A stretch of DNA of 64,000 nucleotides from Falsochrobactrum shanghaiense (GCF_003149535.1 NZ_QGDB01000007.1:1-64000); one strand, 5' to 3'; positions 10,287 through 20,456 are shown, numbered from the stretch's first letter. The notes: a model not told the origin generated them from the sequence alone. Numbers and translations are program-made.

Positions 10287-10976
10287 TCAGAGGCCCGGCA
10301 ACATGCCATCGGCGGCTGCGCTCGCTGGCGTCTCCGCGATCACCAGCCGCTCGTCGGGCAGCGGCCGTTGCAGGTCCTTCGCTTCCTTCCAGTCGGCGGT
10401 TAGCCAGGTCTCGACTTCGTCACGGCCCGTCAGGATGACGGGCATGGCCTTCGGATGGATCGGTTTCACCACGCCATTGGCCTCGGTCGTCAGGAAGGCG
10501 AACAGCTGATGATCGCCCGGACGCGGGGTCCGGTTCGATCCGCGGGTTCCGCGCCATGGCGTCCAGATTCCCGCGAAGAAGAACAGGGGCTGGGTCTCAT
10601 CGAGGGCGAACCAGTGCAGCGGTTTGCGCTTCGTGACCGGATCGGGCTTTTGCCCATATTCGGAAAAGGCGGTGGCCGGGACCACGCTGCGATGCTCAAC
10701 TCCGAGCCATTTGCGCCAATGGGGGCTGGCCGTGTTGCGGATATTGGTGACGCCGGTGTCCGGTGCATCGCGGGACTTCAGATATTCGATGGGCGTCGGC
10801 ATGCCCCAGGTCAGCGAAGCCAGTTCCCGTCCGCCATCGGTGTTGCGCACCACCGGAGCCGGCCGGTCGGGATAGACGTCGATCGAAGGTTCGAGATTGC
10901 CGATGCTGTCATGGGTGGCGGCCACGAAATCCCTGATCGCCTGCTGATTGGTCGTAATGCGATACAGGTTGCACAT
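10287..10976 (-). CDS. yedK: SOS response-associated peptidase (YedK/HMCES, SRAP domain)
   Basis: The 229-residue SRAP protein starts MCNLY; Cys2, exposed after Met removal, forms the covalent link to abasic sites in single-stranded DNA in this family. Other family elements are visible: TWGMPTP, NIRNTASPHWR, the FSEYG segment and the IHPKAMPVIL region with the conserved His. It would shield abasic sites from error-prone bypass or cleavage. It is divergent from imuA, and a LexA box lies between them about 100 bases from its start, so SOS control is plausible. Length is normal for the family. Confidence 0.93.
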   Translation of the reverse strand: MCNLYRITTNQQAIRDFVAATHDSIGNLEPSIDVYPDRPAPVVRNTDGGRELASLTWGMPTPIEYLKSRDAPDTGVTNIRNTASPHWRKWLGVEHRSVVPATAFSEYGQKPDPVTKRKPLHWFALDETQPLFFFAGIWTPWRGTRGSNRTPRPGDHQLFAFLTTEANGVVKPIHPKAMPVILTGRDEVETWLTADWKEAKDLQRPLPDERLVIAETPASAAADGMLPGL

Positions 10977-11076
10977 CGCCCCACTACTCTCCTTGCGAAT
11001 ACTTTACGCCACCATAGGGCATCGCGCGCCGTCGATCACTTCCGGGATGGCCGAGATTGACTCTCGACCCACAAGA

Positions 11077-11091
11077 GAACAAATAAAGAAC
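11077..11091. promoter_or_regulatory. LexA box (GAAC-N7-GAAC) between yedK and imuA
   Basis: GAAC (11077-11080), seven bases AAATAAA, GAAC (11088-11091) match the alphaproteobacterial LexA operator exactly. It lies 49 bases before the chosen imuA start and about 100 bases before the divergent yedK start. It predicts that DNA damage induces the mutasome genes and possibly yedK. Confidence 0.85.
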
Positions 11092-11139
11092 ATAGCAACA
11101 GAATCGACCAGTGCAAAGCCCCGGAGACGCCATCCTCAT

Positions 11140-11901
11140 ATGCCCAGCCGTGCCGACAGCCCAGCCATTGCCGAACTTCGGGCGCGCATCGCGCGGCTCG
11201 AAGGCGATGGCGTGCGTCCGCACGAGGTGCTGCCCTTCGGGATCGCGCCGCTGGATCGCAAGCTGCCCGGTGGCGGACTGGCGCTCGGATGCCTCCATGA
11301 AGTCGCCGGAGGCGGCAACGGGGCGGTGGATGGCGCGGCTGCCGCCTGTTTCACCGCCGGGATCGCCGCCCGCACCGCCGGCCAGGTGCTCTGGTGCGTG
11401 GCGCTCCAGGATCTCTTCGCACCGGGGCTGGAGCAGGCCGGATTGCCGCCCGGCCGGGTGATCTTCGTCGAAGCCGGGGACGACAAGGCGACTCTCGCCT
11501 GTATGGAGGAAGGGCTGCGGCATGGCGGGCTGGGGGCGGTCGTCGGTGACGTCGCGCGCCTGCCGATGCCCGCCTCGCGGCGGCTGCATCTGGCCGCGAA
11601 AGGTTCGGCGACGATCTGCATCGCGTTGCGCCGCTGGCGGCGGCAGGCGGAGGCGAGCGATTTCGGGCAGCCGACGGCGGCGATGACCCGCTGGCGGATC
11701 TCGGCGCTGCCGTCCGCGCCCCTTCCGGTTCCCGGTGTTGGACGGCCGCGCTGGCTCGTTGAGTTGATCCGGGCGCGGGCGGGCGAATGTCTCGATATCG
11801 AACTGGAGGCGTGCGATGGCTCGGGTCATCTCTGTCTTCCTGCCGAACTGGCCGACAGACCGGTTGCGGCGGAAGGCGGGCGACGCAGCGCCGCCCGGTG
11901 A
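11140..11901 (+). CDS. imuA: ImuA, RecA-like component of the mutasome
   Basis: The 253-residue protein resembles the RecA/SulA-like ImuA family: LPFGIAPLDRKLPGGGLALG, HEVAG, VLWCVALQDLFAPGLEQAGL, then EEGLRHGGLGAVVGDVARLPM. ImuA partners with ImuB and DnaE2 for damage-induced mutagenesis. The ATG at 11140 (MPSRADSP) was chosen because it starts the conserved region and lies just after the LexA box; an upstream in-frame start at 10948 would run through that operator. The 3' end overlaps imuB by 86 bases. Expression is expected to be LexA-controlled. Confidence 0.92.
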   Translation: MPSRADSPAIAELRARIARLEGDGVRPHEVLPFGIAPLDRKLPGGGLALGCLHEVAGGGNGAVDGAAAACFTAGIAARTAGQVLWCVALQDLFAPGLEQAGLPPGRVIFVEAGDDKATLACMEEGLRHGGLGAVVGDVARLPMPASRRLHLAAKGSATICIALRRWRRQAEASDFGQPTAAMTRWRISALPSAPLPVPGVGRPRWLVELIRARAGECLDIELEACDGSGHLCLPAELADRPVAAEGGRRSAAR

Positions 11902-13339
11902 GGCGCCGCTGGTCATCGCCGGAAAGGAGAAGAACCGCCGGGTGGTGACGGCGGCCGATCCGGCCGCGCAGGCGCTCGGCCTGCGCGCCGGAATGCCTGT
12001 CACCAAGGCCCAGGCGATGGTGCCCGGCCTCCACATCGAGCCCGCCGACCCGCGGGCCGACCTGGACAGCCTCGAACGCCTCGCGCTCTGGGTGCTGCAA
12101 CGCTTCTCACCTATCGTCGCCGCCGACGCGCCGGACGGGATCGTCATCGACGCGACCGGCGCCGACCATCTGCATGGCGGTGAGGCGGCCATGCTGGAGG
12201 TGCTGACCGGTCGGCTTGTCATGTCCGGCGTCACCGCCCGCGCCGCCATTGCCGATAGCTGGGGCGCGGCCCATGCGCTGGCGCGCTACGCGGCCGATCC
12301 GCTGTTTGTCGCCCCTCCCGGCGAAACCGTCCCGGTCCTCGCGCCGCTGCCGCTGCAAGCACTGCGCCTGCCGCCCGCGATCGCGGTGGGGTTGAATGAC
12401 CTGGGCTTTGTCCGCATCGGCGACCTGATCGGGCAGCCCCGTGCGCCCCTGACCCGGCGCTTCGGCCCGGAGCTCTGCCGGCGTCTCGATCAGGCCCTGG
12501 GTGCGGTCGCCGAACCCATCGAGCCGATCCGACTGGAGGAGCTGGTCTCCGTCCGCCGCGTCTTCGCCGAACCCATAGGCGCCGCCGAGACCATCGCGCG
12601 CTATATTCGCAAGCTGGTCATGGCGCTCTGCGAGGCGCTCGAAGGGCGGGGTCTTGGCGCGCGCCGTCTCGACCTGCTCTGCTACCGCGTCGACAACCGG
12701 GTCGAGACGGTGCGCATCGGTCTGGCCATGCCGGTGCGGAATCCCGCGCGCCTGACCCGGCTTCTCTGCGACAAGATCGAGACGATCGCGCCAGGCTTCG
12801 GCGTCGAGATCATGTCGCTGACCGCCACCCTGGCCGAACCGCTGGCCCTGAAACAGGCGGCCAGCAGCCTGATCGAAGAGGGGGCGCCGGATCTCTCCGG
12901 CCTGATCGACACGCTGGCGAACCGGGTCGGCGCGCGGGCGGTCTATCGCTTCGCCCCGGTGGCGAGCGATGTGCCCGAACGCTCGGTCCGCCGCCTGCCG
13001 GCGCTTGCCGAGGATACGGGCGCAGGCTGGCCGGACCATTGGCCGCGCCCCTCGCGGCTGCTCTCCCAGCCGGAGCCGATCGAGACCATGGCGCTGCTGC
13101 CGGACCATCCTCCGAACTGGTTCTCCTGGAAGGGCGTGCGCCGCCGTGTTCGCCGGGCCGACGGCCCCGAGCGCATCTTCGGGGAATGGTGGAAACGCGA
13201 TGCCGAGCTCATCGCTGTGCGGGACTATTTCCGGGTCGAGGACGATGCCGGCGAACGCTTCTGGATCTTCCGCTCCGGCGATGGCGAGGATGCGGCCACC
13301 GGCTCGCATCGCTGGTTCCTGCACGGGATATTCGGATGA
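11816..13339 (+). CDS. imuB: ImuB, Y-family polymerase-like mutasome protein
   Basis: The 507-residue protein belongs to the Y-family fold but its N-terminus is [15 protein letters not shown], where active polymerases have an acidic metal ligand, as expected for the catalytically inactive ImuB branch. It retains the palm and finger pattern ([26 protein letters not shown]) and a thumb-like HhH region near [13 protein letters not shown]. ImuB acts as a scaffold between ImuA, DnaE2 and the sliding clamp. It overlaps imuA by 86 bases and its stop overlaps the dnaE2 start (ATGA), so all three form one SOS-controlled operon. Confidence 0.93.
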   Translation: MARVISVFLPNWPTDRLRRKAGDAAPPGEAPLVIAGKEKNRRVVTAADPAAQALGLRAGMPVTKAQAMVPGLHIEPADPRADLDSLERLALWVLQRFSPIVAADAPDGIVIDATGADHLHGGEAAMLEVLTGRLVMSGVTARAAIADSWGAAHALARYAADPLFVAPPGETVPVLAPLPLQALRLPPAIAVGLNDLGFVRIGDLIGQPRAPLTRRFGPELCRRLDQALGAVAEPIEPIRLEELVSVRRVFAEPIGAAETIARYIRKLVMALCEALEGRGLGARRLDLLCYRVDNRVETVRIGLAMPVRNPARLTRLLCDKIETIAPGFGVEIMSLTATLAEPLALKQAASSLIEEGAPDLSGLIDTLANRVGARAVYRFAPVASDVPERSVRRLPALAEDTGAGWPDHWPRPSRLLSQPEPIETMALLPDHPPNWFSWKGVRRRVRRADGPERIFGEWWKRDAELIAVRDYFRVEDDAGERFWIFRSGDGEDAATGSHRWFLHGIFG

Positions 13340-16300
13340 GCGCGCCCGCTTACGCCGAATTGCAGGTGACGTCGCATTTCTCCTTCCTGCGCGGCGCGTC
13401 CTCGGCCGAGGAGCTGTTCGCCGCGGCGGCCGCGATGGGGATCGAGGCGCTCGCCGTGACCGATCGCAACACGCTGGCCGGCATCGTGCGCGCCCATGAG
13501 GCGGCGAAGGAGGCGGGGGTGCGGCTGATCGTCGGCTGCCGCCTCGATCTTGCCTGCGGCATGTCGGTGCTGGTCTATCCGACCGACCGGGCGGCCTATT
13601 CACGGCTTTGCCGATTGCTGTCGCTGGGCAAGGGGAGGGCGGGCAAGGCGCGCTGTCATCTCGAATGGGACGATCTGGTCGCCTATGGCGAGGGGTTGAT
13701 CGTGGTCCTGGCGCCGGACCTCGCCGACGAGACCTGCGGTCTGCGGCTGCGGCGCCTGCGCGATGCCTTTGGCGATCGCGCCTATCTCGGCCTGACGCTG
13801 CGCCGGCGGCCCAATGACCAGATGCGCCTCTGGGAGCTGTCGACGCTCGCTGCGGGCCTAGGTGTGCCCACCGTCGTGACCAATGACGTGCTCTTCCATG
13901 AGCCCGGACGCCGCATCCTGCAGGATGTCGTCACCGCGATCCGGCACAATCTCACCGTCGATGCGCTCGGCACCCGGCGCGATCGCCATGCCGACCGCTA
14001 TCTGAAGCCGCCTGCCGAAATGCACCGGCTCTTCGCGCGCTGGCCCGAGGCTTTGGCCCGGACGCGTGAGATCGCGGATCGCTGCCGCTTCTCGCTCGAC
14101 GAGCTGCGCTATCAATATCCCGAAGAGCGCGACGATCCGGCGCTGACCCCGCAGGAGACCCTGGAGCGGCTGACCTGGGAGGGCGCGGCGAGCCGCTATC
14201 CCGAGGGTGTCCCCGACGAGGTGACAGCGGCGCTGAAGCATGAGCTGGCCCTGATCGGCAAGCTCGACTACGCGCCCTACTTCCTGACGGTGAACAGCAT
14301 TGTCCGCTTCGCCCGGTCGCGCGGCATCCTCTGCCAGGGGCGCGGATCGGCCGCGAACTCGGCCGTCTGCTATGTGCTCGGTATCACCGCGATCGATCCC
14401 GGCCGCAACGATCTCCTCTTCGAGCGTTTCGTCTCCGAGGAGCGCCGGGAGCCGCCGGACATCGACGTGGATTTCGAGCATGAGCGGCGCGAGGAGGTGA
14501 TCCAGTGGGTCTATGAGCATTACGGCCGCGAGCGCGCCGCGCTAACCGCCACCGTCATCCGCTACCGCTCCAAGGGCGCGCTGCGGGACGTCGGCAAGGC
14601 CCTGGGGCTTCCCGAAGACCTGATCCAGACGCTGTCCGGCCAGCTCTGGGGCTGGTCCGAGGCCGGTGTGACCGAGCAGCAGCTCCGCGATCTCAATCTC
14701 AACCCGCAAGATCGCCGATTGCGCCTGACGCTCGAACTGGCCGCCCAGCTTCGCGGCGCGCCGCGGCATCTGTCGCAGCATCCGGGCGGTTTCGTGCTGA
14801 CCCACGACCGGCTCGACGATCTCGTCCCCATCGAGCCCGCGGCGATGGAGGGGCGCCAGATCATCGAATGGGACAAGGACGATATCGACGCGCTGCGCTT
14901 CATGAAGGTCGATGTCCTGGCGCTCGGCATGCTGAGCTGCATGCGCCGGGGGCTGGACCTGCTGGCCGAGCACAAGGATATCCGCCTCGATCTGGCGTCG
15001 ATCCCGGCCGAGGATCCGCGCACCTATGCGATGATCCGCAAGGCCGACACACTCGGCACCTTCCAGATCGAGAGCCGGGCGCAGATGTCCATGCTGCCGC
15101 GCCTGAAGCCCCGGACCTATTACGACCTGGTGGTGCAGGTCGCGATCGTGCGGCCGGGGCCGATCCAGGGCGATATGGTTCATCCCTATCTGCGCCGGCG
15201 CGAGGGTCTGGAAGAGGTCGACTATCCCCGGCCCGAGCTGGAGAAGGTGCTGGGCAAGACGCTCGGCGTGCCGCTGTTCCAGGAACAGGCGATGCGCGTT
15301 GCCATCGAATGCGCGGGCTTCACCGCTGGCGAGGCCGATCTCCTGCGCAAGAGCATGGCGACCTTCAAGCATACCGGCGGGGTCTCGAAGTTCCGCGACC
15401 GGCTGATCTCGGGGATGATCGAGCGTGGCTACGAGCAGGACTTCGCGGAGCGGACCTTCCAGCAGCTCGAAGGCTTCGGCTCCTATGGTTTTCCGGAAAG
15501 CCATGCGGCGAGCTTTGCGCTGATCGCCTATGCCTCGGCCTGGCTCAAATGCTGGCACCCGGATGTCTTCTGCGCTGCGCTCCTCAACGCCCAGCCCATG
15601 GGCTTTTATGCGCCGGCCCAGATTGTGCGCGACGCGCGCGAGCATGAAGTGGAGGTCCGCCCGGTCTGCATCAATGCCTCCCGCTGGGACTGCACGCTGG
15701 AGCCGACCGGAGACGAAAGCCGATTCGCCGTCCGCCTCGGGCTGCGGATGGTCAAGGGTCTCGCCAATGCCCATGCCGCCGCCATCGTCGCGGCCCAGGG
15801 CGATGAGATGTTCACCTCGGTCGACGATCTCTGGCGGCGGGCGGGTGTACCCGTGGCGGCGCTCGATCAGATCGCGGCGGCCGACGGATTCCGCCCGGCG
15901 TTCGGTCTGGCCCGGCGCGAGGCGCAATGGGCCATCAAGGGGCTGCGCGACGAGGAACTGCCGCTCTTCGCCGCCGCCTCGGAGCGCGAGGGACGGACCG
16001 TTCCGGAACTCGACGAGCCGGCGATCGCGCTCAGAGCGATGCCTGCTGGCCGCGAGGTGGTCGAGGATTATGGGCATATCGGCCTGTCGCTGCGTCGCCA
16101 TCCGGTCTCCTTCCTGCGCGAGGACCTGGCGAGGCGCCGGATCGTCACCTGCGCCGAGGCGATGGCGGCCCGTGATCAGCGCTGGCTGGAGGCTGCCGGG
16201 ATCGTGCTGGTGCGCCAACGCCCCGGTTCGGCCAATGGCGTCATGTTCATCACGCTCGAGGACGAGACCGGCATCGCCAATCTCGTCGTCTGGCAGAAGA

Positions 16301-16515
16301 TTTTCGAGCGCTATCGCCGGGTCATTCTCTCATCGAGCATGATCGCCGTGCGGGGCCGCGTTCAGCGCGAGGGCGAGATCGTGCATCTCGTCGCCCATCG
16401 GATCGTCGATCTGTCGCGGGATCTGGCGACTGTCGTGCAGCGCGAGGTGGCGACGGACGGGCAGCAGGGGCCGGGGGCCGGCGGTATCAGGGTGAAGGCG
16501 CGGGATTTTCGGTAA
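13336..16515 (+). CDS. dnaE2: Error-prone DNA polymerase DnaE2 (ImuC)
   Basis: About 1059 residues, the normal DnaE2 size. The N-terminal PHP domain begins [22 protein letters not shown]. The polymerase core contains [17 protein letters not shown], the catalytic acidic motif [16 protein letters not shown] and [23 protein letters not shown]-terminal OB-type part includes [19 protein letters not shown]. The ATG at 13336 overlaps the imuB stop; a reading frame open from 13039 runs through imuB and was rejected as start. It performs translesion synthesis during SOS and, carried on a mobile element, could raise host mutation rates under damage. Confidence 0.96.
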   Translation: MSAPAYAELQVTSHFSFLRGASSAEELFAAAAAMGIEALAVTDRNTLAGIVRAHEAAKEAGVRLIVGCRLDLACGMSVLVYPTDRAAYSRLCRLLSLGKGRAGKARCHLEWDDLVAYGEGLIVVLAPDLADETCGLRLRRLRDAFGDRAYLGLTLRRRPNDQMRLWELSTLAAGLGVPTVVTNDVLFHEPGRRILQDVVTAIRHNLTVDALGTRRDRHADRYLKPPAEMHRLFARWPEALARTREIADRCRFSLDELRYQYPEERDDPALTPQETLERLTWEGAASRYPEGVPDEVTAALKHELALIGKLDYAPYFLTVNSIVRFARSRGILCQGRGSAANSAVCYVLGITAIDPGRNDLLFERFVSEERREPPDIDVDFEHERREEVIQWVYEHYGRERAALTATVIRYRSKGALRDVGKALGLPEDLIQTLSGQLWGWSEAGVTEQQLRDLNLNPQDRRLRLTLELAAQLRGAPRHLSQHPGGFVLTHDRLDDLVPIEPAAMEGRQIIEWDKDDIDALRFMKVDVLALGMLSCMRRGLDLLAEHKDIRLDLASIPAEDPRTYAMIRKADTLGTFQIESRAQMSMLPRLKPRTYYDLVVQVAIVRPGPIQGDMVHPYLRRREGLEEVDYPRPELEKVLGKTLGVPLFQEQAMRVAIECAGFTAGEADLLRKSMATFKHTGGVSKFRDRLISGMIERGYEQDFAERTFQQLEGFGSYGFPESHAASFALIAYASAWLKCWHPDVFCAALLNAQPMGFYAPAQIVRDAREHEVEVRPVCINASRWDCTLEPTGDESRFAVRLGLRMVKGLANAHAAAIVAAQGDEMFTSVDDLWRRAGVPVAALDQIAAADGFRPAFGLARREAQWAIKGLRDEELPLFAAASEREGRTVPELDEPAIALRAMPAGREVVEDYGHIGLSLRRHPVSFLREDLARRRIVTCAEAMAARDQRWLEAAGIVLVRQRPGSANGVMFITLEDETGIANLVVWQKIFERYRRVILSSSMIAVRGRVQREGEIVHLVAHRIVDLSRDLATVVQREVATDGQQGPGAGGIRVKARDFR

Positions 16516-16579
16516 AGCCGGTGGCTTTGACAGAAGGCGGTATCGGTTCGAACCAACGAATCGGCCTGCCTCTCGGGGG

Positions 16580-17554
16580 TCACAAATCTTCTGGCCGGAT
16601 CGACCATTCTGCGATTTCTCTATCGATCAATCGCCATTGCTCTAAAAGGTCGGCAAGGTCGGCGCTGTCTACGACCGCATGATCGAGGCCCTCGAATTGG
16701 TCACCGAGATATGTGGCGAGGCCCGCACCGCCTTCGTTGGCGAACCACACTCCGACCAGATCCGCGATTTCCTTCAACTGCCTGAGAGTCTTTTCGGCAT
16801 CGCGAATGTCGAAATCACCAAGCTCCCTGTCCTGCCGACTTTGCTTGTTCCCGGCATGAGCAACATGCGAGTTAACGTGCTCGGCAATTCGATCAAGGCT
16901 GGCGAGCCGAGTTTCGATCTTCTCCAATACCGTGGCTGAGATCAGATCGCTCGGGTTACGCCCTGATGGAGACACGCCGCTCAAAACATCGAAATGCCGA
17001 TGCGCGGCCTGACTTTTCATGAGCTCTGGATCACCCCACACCGGACGCCCATTTGCGGCGACGAGGTGGTCATGTTGTTCTTGATGCAGGCGATCGAGAT
17101 CGTATTGCGCGTCAAGCACTTTCTCGACGTAGATTCTCCTGGTCAACCAGTTTTGGCTCGCTTTCACGTCGTTGACGACAGATCGGATCGAGTAAACTCC
17201 CTTGGGGCCATTGATCGGGGCCTTATCGAGAAGTCGGCGAGTGCCGAGAAGCAGGCTTGACCAGTATCCCTCGGAAACGAGATTGAACATCATCTGGTTA
17301 AGCGGGGGTCTCGAGCCTCTCTTCTCATTTGCAAGACGGACGATCCGAACCGTCGTGCGAAAGGCGGCGTAGTTCCAGAGCAGATCCTGAATGGTTCTGT
17401 GGATGCCCGTTGTCTCGTCGCGAAAAGCATCCCGCCACGTGGCGATGTGCTGGTCATGCTGCGTCATTAGTTTTCCAAGCCTGAGCGCCAAACTCACCTC
17501 ATCATACCGGCAGACGCCAACACCGGCGACGGCTATTCGCTTCTGATTCTTCAT
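16580..17554 (-). CDS. Hypothetical protein, possibly HEPN/AbiU2-like; lower GC than neighbours
   Basis: The 324-residue all-helical protein contains HDQHIATWRDAFRDETTG, SEGYWSSLLLGTRRLLDK and a late EHVNSHVAHAGNK. Paired helices with a conserved arginine and a late H-x-x-H segment recall AbiU2-type HEPN proteins linked to abortive infection, but I cannot confirm the family. Base composition is visibly more AT-rich than flanking genes and it is a single gene pointing against the operons on both sides, a pattern of separate acquisition. Start at 17554 is uncertain; an ATG at 17467 (MTQHDQH) is a good alternative. Confidence 0.65.
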   Translation of the reverse strand: MKNQKRIAVAGVGVCRYDEVSLALRLGKLMTQHDQHIATWRDAFRDETTGIHRTIQDLLWNYAAFRTTVRIVRLANEKRGSRPPLNQMMFNLVSEGYWSSLLLGTRRLLDKAPINGPKGVYSIRSVVNDVKASQNWLTRRIYVEKVLDAQYDLDRLHQEQHDHLVAANGRPVWGDPELMKSQAAHRHFDVLSGVSPSGRNPSDLISATVLEKIETRLASLDRIAEHVNSHVAHAGNKQSRQDRELGDFDIRDAEKTLRQLKEIADLVGVWFANEGGAGLATYLGDQFEGLDHAVVDSADLADLLEQWRLIDREIAEWSIRPEDL

Positions 17555-17613
17555 TCGCGCGGGCTCTTTTTATTGTTCCCGCGAATAAACGCGCATCTTG
17601 CCGTGGGCCTGAC

Positions 17614-17631
17614 GGGGGAAGGCCTTCCCCC
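17614..17631. repeat. 18-bp perfect palindrome between two divergent genes
   Basis: GGGGGAAGG (17614-17622) is followed directly by CCTTCCCCC (17623-17631). It lies 60 bases upstream of the minus-strand gene at 16580-17554 and ahead of the ardC leader. It could be a protein-binding palindrome or a terminator-like hairpin; no T-run follows. Confidence 0.6.
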
Positions 17632-17718
17632 TGGCCGGCACTATCGTTGCCGGCGCACCCCCTTCAGCGGGGAGACCCCGCAACGCCCCCTGAGAGGGAG
17701 AGTGCGGACGGGTTTTCC

Positions 17719-17766
17719 GTGACGGGTTGAGTGCTGGAGGAGTGGCCTCCGGCGCCCGTCGCGGAG
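17719..17766 (+). promoter_or_regulatory. Structured leader, family A copy 1, upstream of ardC
   Basis: The outer stem is GTGACGGG (17719-17726) with CCCGTCGC (17755-17762). The inner stem is GCTGGAGG (17733-17740) with CCTCCGGC (17746-17753) around loop AGTGG. The outer 3' strand runs directly into the Shine-Dalgarno GGAG (17763-17766), 9 bases before the ATG. Copies at 19191 and 34474 keep both stems while the inner-stem bases differ, i.e. compensatory change. It is probably a cis-acting RNA controlling translation. Confidence 0.7.
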
Positions 17767-17775
17767 ATCATCCCG

Positions 17776-18732
17776 ATGGCCAGACAGGACCGCGCTCGCC
17801 CAGGCGGCGCCCGCAGCAATCTCTATGACGACATCACCGACAAGATCATCGCCGAGCTGGAGGAAGGACGGCTTCCCTGGGTCCAGCCTTGGGGGACTGC
17901 GGCGAAAGCGCCGCTTGCCATGCCGCGAAACGCCGCGACCTCGCGGCAGTATTCCGGGATCAATGTGCTGATCCTCTGGGGTGCCGTGGTCCAGAACGGC
18001 TATCCGACCCAGCATTGGCTCACCTATCGCCAGGCGGCAGCCCTCGGCGGCAATGTCCGTAAGGGCGAGCACGGCACGACGGTCGTCTATGCCGACCGCT
18101 TCACCCCGGAAGACGAGAAGCGCCGAGCCCGCGAGACCGGTGAAGAACCGGGACGCGTCCCGTTCCTGAAGCGTTTCACCGTGTTCAACGCGGCGCAATG
18201 CGAAGGCTTGCCCGAGGACATCGCTGTCGAGGCACCACCACCACCGCCAGGCATGATCGAGCCGAGGGTCGAGGCGCTGATCTGTGCCACTGGTATCGAT
18301 TTCCGCATCGGCGGGGATCGCGCCTTCTATGTTCCGGCGCTCGACTATGTCCAGGTGCCGCCACCGGCCGCCTATTTCGAACCGATCAACTGGCACAGGA
18401 CGGCGCTCCACGAGATGGGTCACGCCACAGGCCATGCCTCGCGCCTGGGGCGGGATTTTTCGGGCAGTTTCGGCACGAAGAAATACGCCTTCGAGGAGCT
18501 GGTGGCTGAGATGAACGCGGCCTTCTGCTGCGCCTCGCTCGGCATCGTGCCGACCGTGCGCCATGCCGACTACATCGGCTCCTGGCTGGAGGTGCTGCGC
18601 GAGGATAACCGCGCCATTGTCCGCGCGGCCTCACAGGCCAGTAAGGCGGCCGACTGGCTGCTGGCGCATCTGCCGGCCGAAGATGCCGGGGAACCGGATC
18701 CGGCTGCAATCGACGGGAGGGTCGCGGCATGA
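17776..18732 (+). CDS. ardC: ArdC-like antirestriction protein (ssDNA-binding + metallopeptidase domains)
   Basis: The 318-residue protein has the ArdC N-terminal domain (SNLYDDITDKIIAELEEGRLPWVQPWG, about 10-130) and a C-terminal zincin with WHRTALHEMGHATGHASRL, the HExxH-like site HEMGH, and a downstream E in FEELVAEMNAAF. ArdC-type proteins coat incoming single-stranded plasmid DNA and counter restriction, helping establishment after conjugation. The ATG at 17776 follows the GGAG of the family-A leader; the in-frame start at 17731 would lie within that hairpin. Its end overlaps the DUF2958 gene by four bases, so the two are coupled. Confidence 0.9.
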   Translation: MARQDRARPGGARSNLYDDITDKIIAELEEGRLPWVQPWGTAAKAPLAMPRNAATSRQYSGINVLILWGAVVQNGYPTQHWLTYRQAAALGGNVRKGEHGTTVVYADRFTPEDEKRRARETGEEPGRVPFLKRFTVFNAAQCEGLPEDIAVEAPPPPPGMIEPRVEALICATGIDFRIGGDRAFYVPALDYVQVPPPAAYFEPINWHRTALHEMGHATGHASRLGRDFSGSFGTKKYAFEELVAEMNAAFCCASLGIVPTVRHADYIGSWLEVLREDNRAIVRAASQASKAADWLLAHLPAEDAGEPDPAAIDGRVAA

Positions 18733-19124
18733 TCCTCCTGACCGGAACACAGCGTGACCGGCTTCTGGCCAATGGATGCCAGCGCGGCGGGGATCACATC
18801 CCCGTCGTGAAATTCTTCAACCCCTTCGGCGCGGGCGTCTGGCTCGCCACCGAGCTGGATCAGGGCGGCGACATCATGTTCGGCCTGGCCGATATCGGCT
18901 ACCCCGAACTCGGCTCGTGGAGCCTGGAAGAGCTGCGTGGGGTCCGGTTGCCCTTCGGCATGGGGATCGAGCGGGATCTGCTCTTCACCGGGGATTTCCC
19001 GATCTCGGTCTGGGCGGAGGCTGCGTGGGAAACCGGCAGCATCCAGGCGGCGGAACGAGCCCTCTACCGCGCCGGTGCGGCATTCACCCGCACATCCACA
19101 GATACGGAAAGCCGGGAATCCTGA
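18729..19124 (+). CDS. DUF2958 domain protein
   Basis: The 131-residue protein has the DUF2958 pattern: VVKFFNPFGAGVWLATELD, GDIMFGLADIGYPELGSWSLEEL, then LPFGMGIERDLLF. The family is common on plasmids and ICEs and its biochemical role is unknown. It overlaps the ardC stop by four bases (ATGA), as in many ICEs where the two genes travel together. Expression is therefore probably governed by the family-A leader of ardC. Confidence 0.88.
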   Translation: MILLTGTQRDRLLANGCQRGGDHIPVVKFFNPFGAGVWLATELDQGGDIMFGLADIGYPELGSWSLEELRGVRLPFGMGIERDLLFTGDFPISVWAEAAWETGSIQAAERALYRAGAAFTRTSTDTESRES

Positions 19125-19190
19125 TTTCCGGTTGCCGGCTTTGTGGCCTGGCGTCGCACTCTTCAGAGGAAGAGGGCGGCGCTTCGCTTC

Positions 19191-19239
19191 GTGACGGGTT
19201 GGAGGTCGAGAGAGTGGCTCCCGGCCGCCCGTCGCGGAG
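19191..19239 (+). promoter_or_regulatory. Structured leader, family A copy 2, upstream of parB
   Basis: Outer stem GTGACGGG (19191-19198) with CCCGTCGC (19228-19235). Inner stem GGTCGAGAG (19204-19212) with CTCCCGGCC (19218-19226), one wobble and one mismatch, around loop AGTGG. GGAG follows at 19236-19239, 8 bases before the ATG. Loop and outer stem are identical to the ardC copy while the inner stem differs in sequence but still pairs. Confidence 0.7.
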
Positions 19240-19247
19240 AAATCACC

Positions 19248-20456
19248 ATGGCCAAAGCTGCCAGGAAGAAGCCCGTCGCCCCGATGATCGTCTTTTCACG
19301 GGCGCGCGACATTCCGTTCAACCGGATCAGGCTGTCGGACAGCAATGTTCGCGAGGCTGACGTCGAGGCGGGTCTGGACGAACTTACCCATGACATCGAC
19401 CGGCGCGAGGATCTCGTGCAGGGCCTCAACGTTCGCGCCATCCTCGACGCGGACGGCGTTGAGACCGGCGATTTCGAGACCCCGGCCGGCGGCCGCCGCT
19501 ACAGGTCCATCGCGCGCCTCGTCGAAGCCGGTCGCTTCCCGGCCGATGGCCTCGTCCCCTGCATCGTCAAGAAGGCCGATGCCAAGACCTCGGCAGTCGA
19601 CGACTCGCTGGCCGAGAACCTGCTGCGCCTCGCCCTGCATCCGCTCGACCAGTTCAAGGCGTTCAAGCGGATGTTCGACATGGGCATGTCGAAGGAGGAG
19701 ATCGCCGACGCCTGGCGGACCACGCCGCGCTACATCATGCAGCGCCTTCGTCTCGCGACGGTCGCGCCGGCGCTGCACGACGCCTATGCGCGGAATGAGA
19801 TGACGCTGGCGATGCTGGAAGCCTTCACCGTCAATCCCGACCACGAGCGCCAGCAGCAGGTCTGGGAGCGGATCAGCACGTCGTGGCAGAAAGAGCCCTG
19901 GCACATCCGCAGCCTGCTGACCGAGACCACGGTTCCGGCTGCCGACAAGCGCGCCCGCTTCATCGGCATCGACGCCTATGAGGCGGCGGGCGGCCCGGTG
20001 CTGCGCGATCTCTTCTCCGACGAGAACGGCGGTTGGTTGCAGGACGTCACGCTGCTCGACCGCCTGGTTGACGATAAGCTGCGCACTGTCGCCGACGAGA
20101 TCGCCGGACAGGGCTGGAAGTGGATCGACGCGGCAGTCGAACTTCCCTACGGCTACGCCAACGGCCTGCGCAGGCTGGTCGGTGTGACCCAGGAGCTGAC
20201 CGACGAGGAGCGCACCGCCCGCGAGGCGCTGCGCGACGAGTATGACGAACTCGAAGCGCAGTATGCAGAAGCCGACGACCTGCCCGATGAGATCGACCAG
20301 CGGCTCGGGGAGATCGAAGCCGAGTTGGAAGGCTTCGAGAACCGGCCCGTCACCTTCGCGCCGGAAGACATCGCCCGTGCCGGTGTTTTCGTCAGCATCG
20401 ACCGCGATGGCGAGTTGATCGTCAGTCCCGGTTATGTCCGCCCCGAGGACGAATAA
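19248..20456 (+). CDS. parB: ParB/RepB/Spo0J-family partition protein, N-terminal part (stopped by in-frame TAA)
   Basis: The 402-codon frame begins MAKAARKKPVAPM after the family-A leader. It contains the ParB/Srx domain: IPFNRIRLSDSNVREAD, PAGGRRYRSIARLV, LAENLLRLALHPLDQFKAF and an HTH (MSKEEIADAWRTTPRYIMQRLRL). A TAA at 20454-20456 follows RPEDE, yet the same frame continues openly to 21398 with typical C-terminal sequence. ICE ParB proteins of this type are usually about 700 residues, so this looks like a nonsense-interrupted gene. The N-terminal part still has the CTP/DNA-binding core and could function alone. Expected role is ICE partition or transcriptional organisation. Confidence 0.85.
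   Translation: MAKAARKKPVAPMIVFSRARDIPFNRIRLSDSNVREADVEAGLDELTHDIDRREDLVQGLNVRAILDADGVETGDFETPAGGRRYRSIARLVEAGRFPADGLVPCIVKKADAKTSAVDDSLAENLLRLALHPLDQFKAFKRMFDMGMSKEEIADAWRTTPRYIMQRLRLATVAPALHDAYARNEMTLAMLEAFTVNPDHERQQQVWERISTSWQKEPWHIRSLLTETTVPAADKRARFIGIDAYEAAGGPVLRDLFSDENGGWLQDVTLLDRLVDDKLRTVADEIAGQGWKWIDAAVELPYGYANGLRRLVGVTQELTDEERTAREALRDEYDELEAQYAEADDLPDEIDQRLGEIEAELEGFENRPVTFAPEDIARAGVFVSIDRDGELIVSPGYVRPEDE

Noticed and set aside
10984..12249. Minus-strand ORF of 421 codons across imuA and imuB
   Set aside because: Shadow of two recognisable genes in a GC-rich region; it also spans the LexA box.
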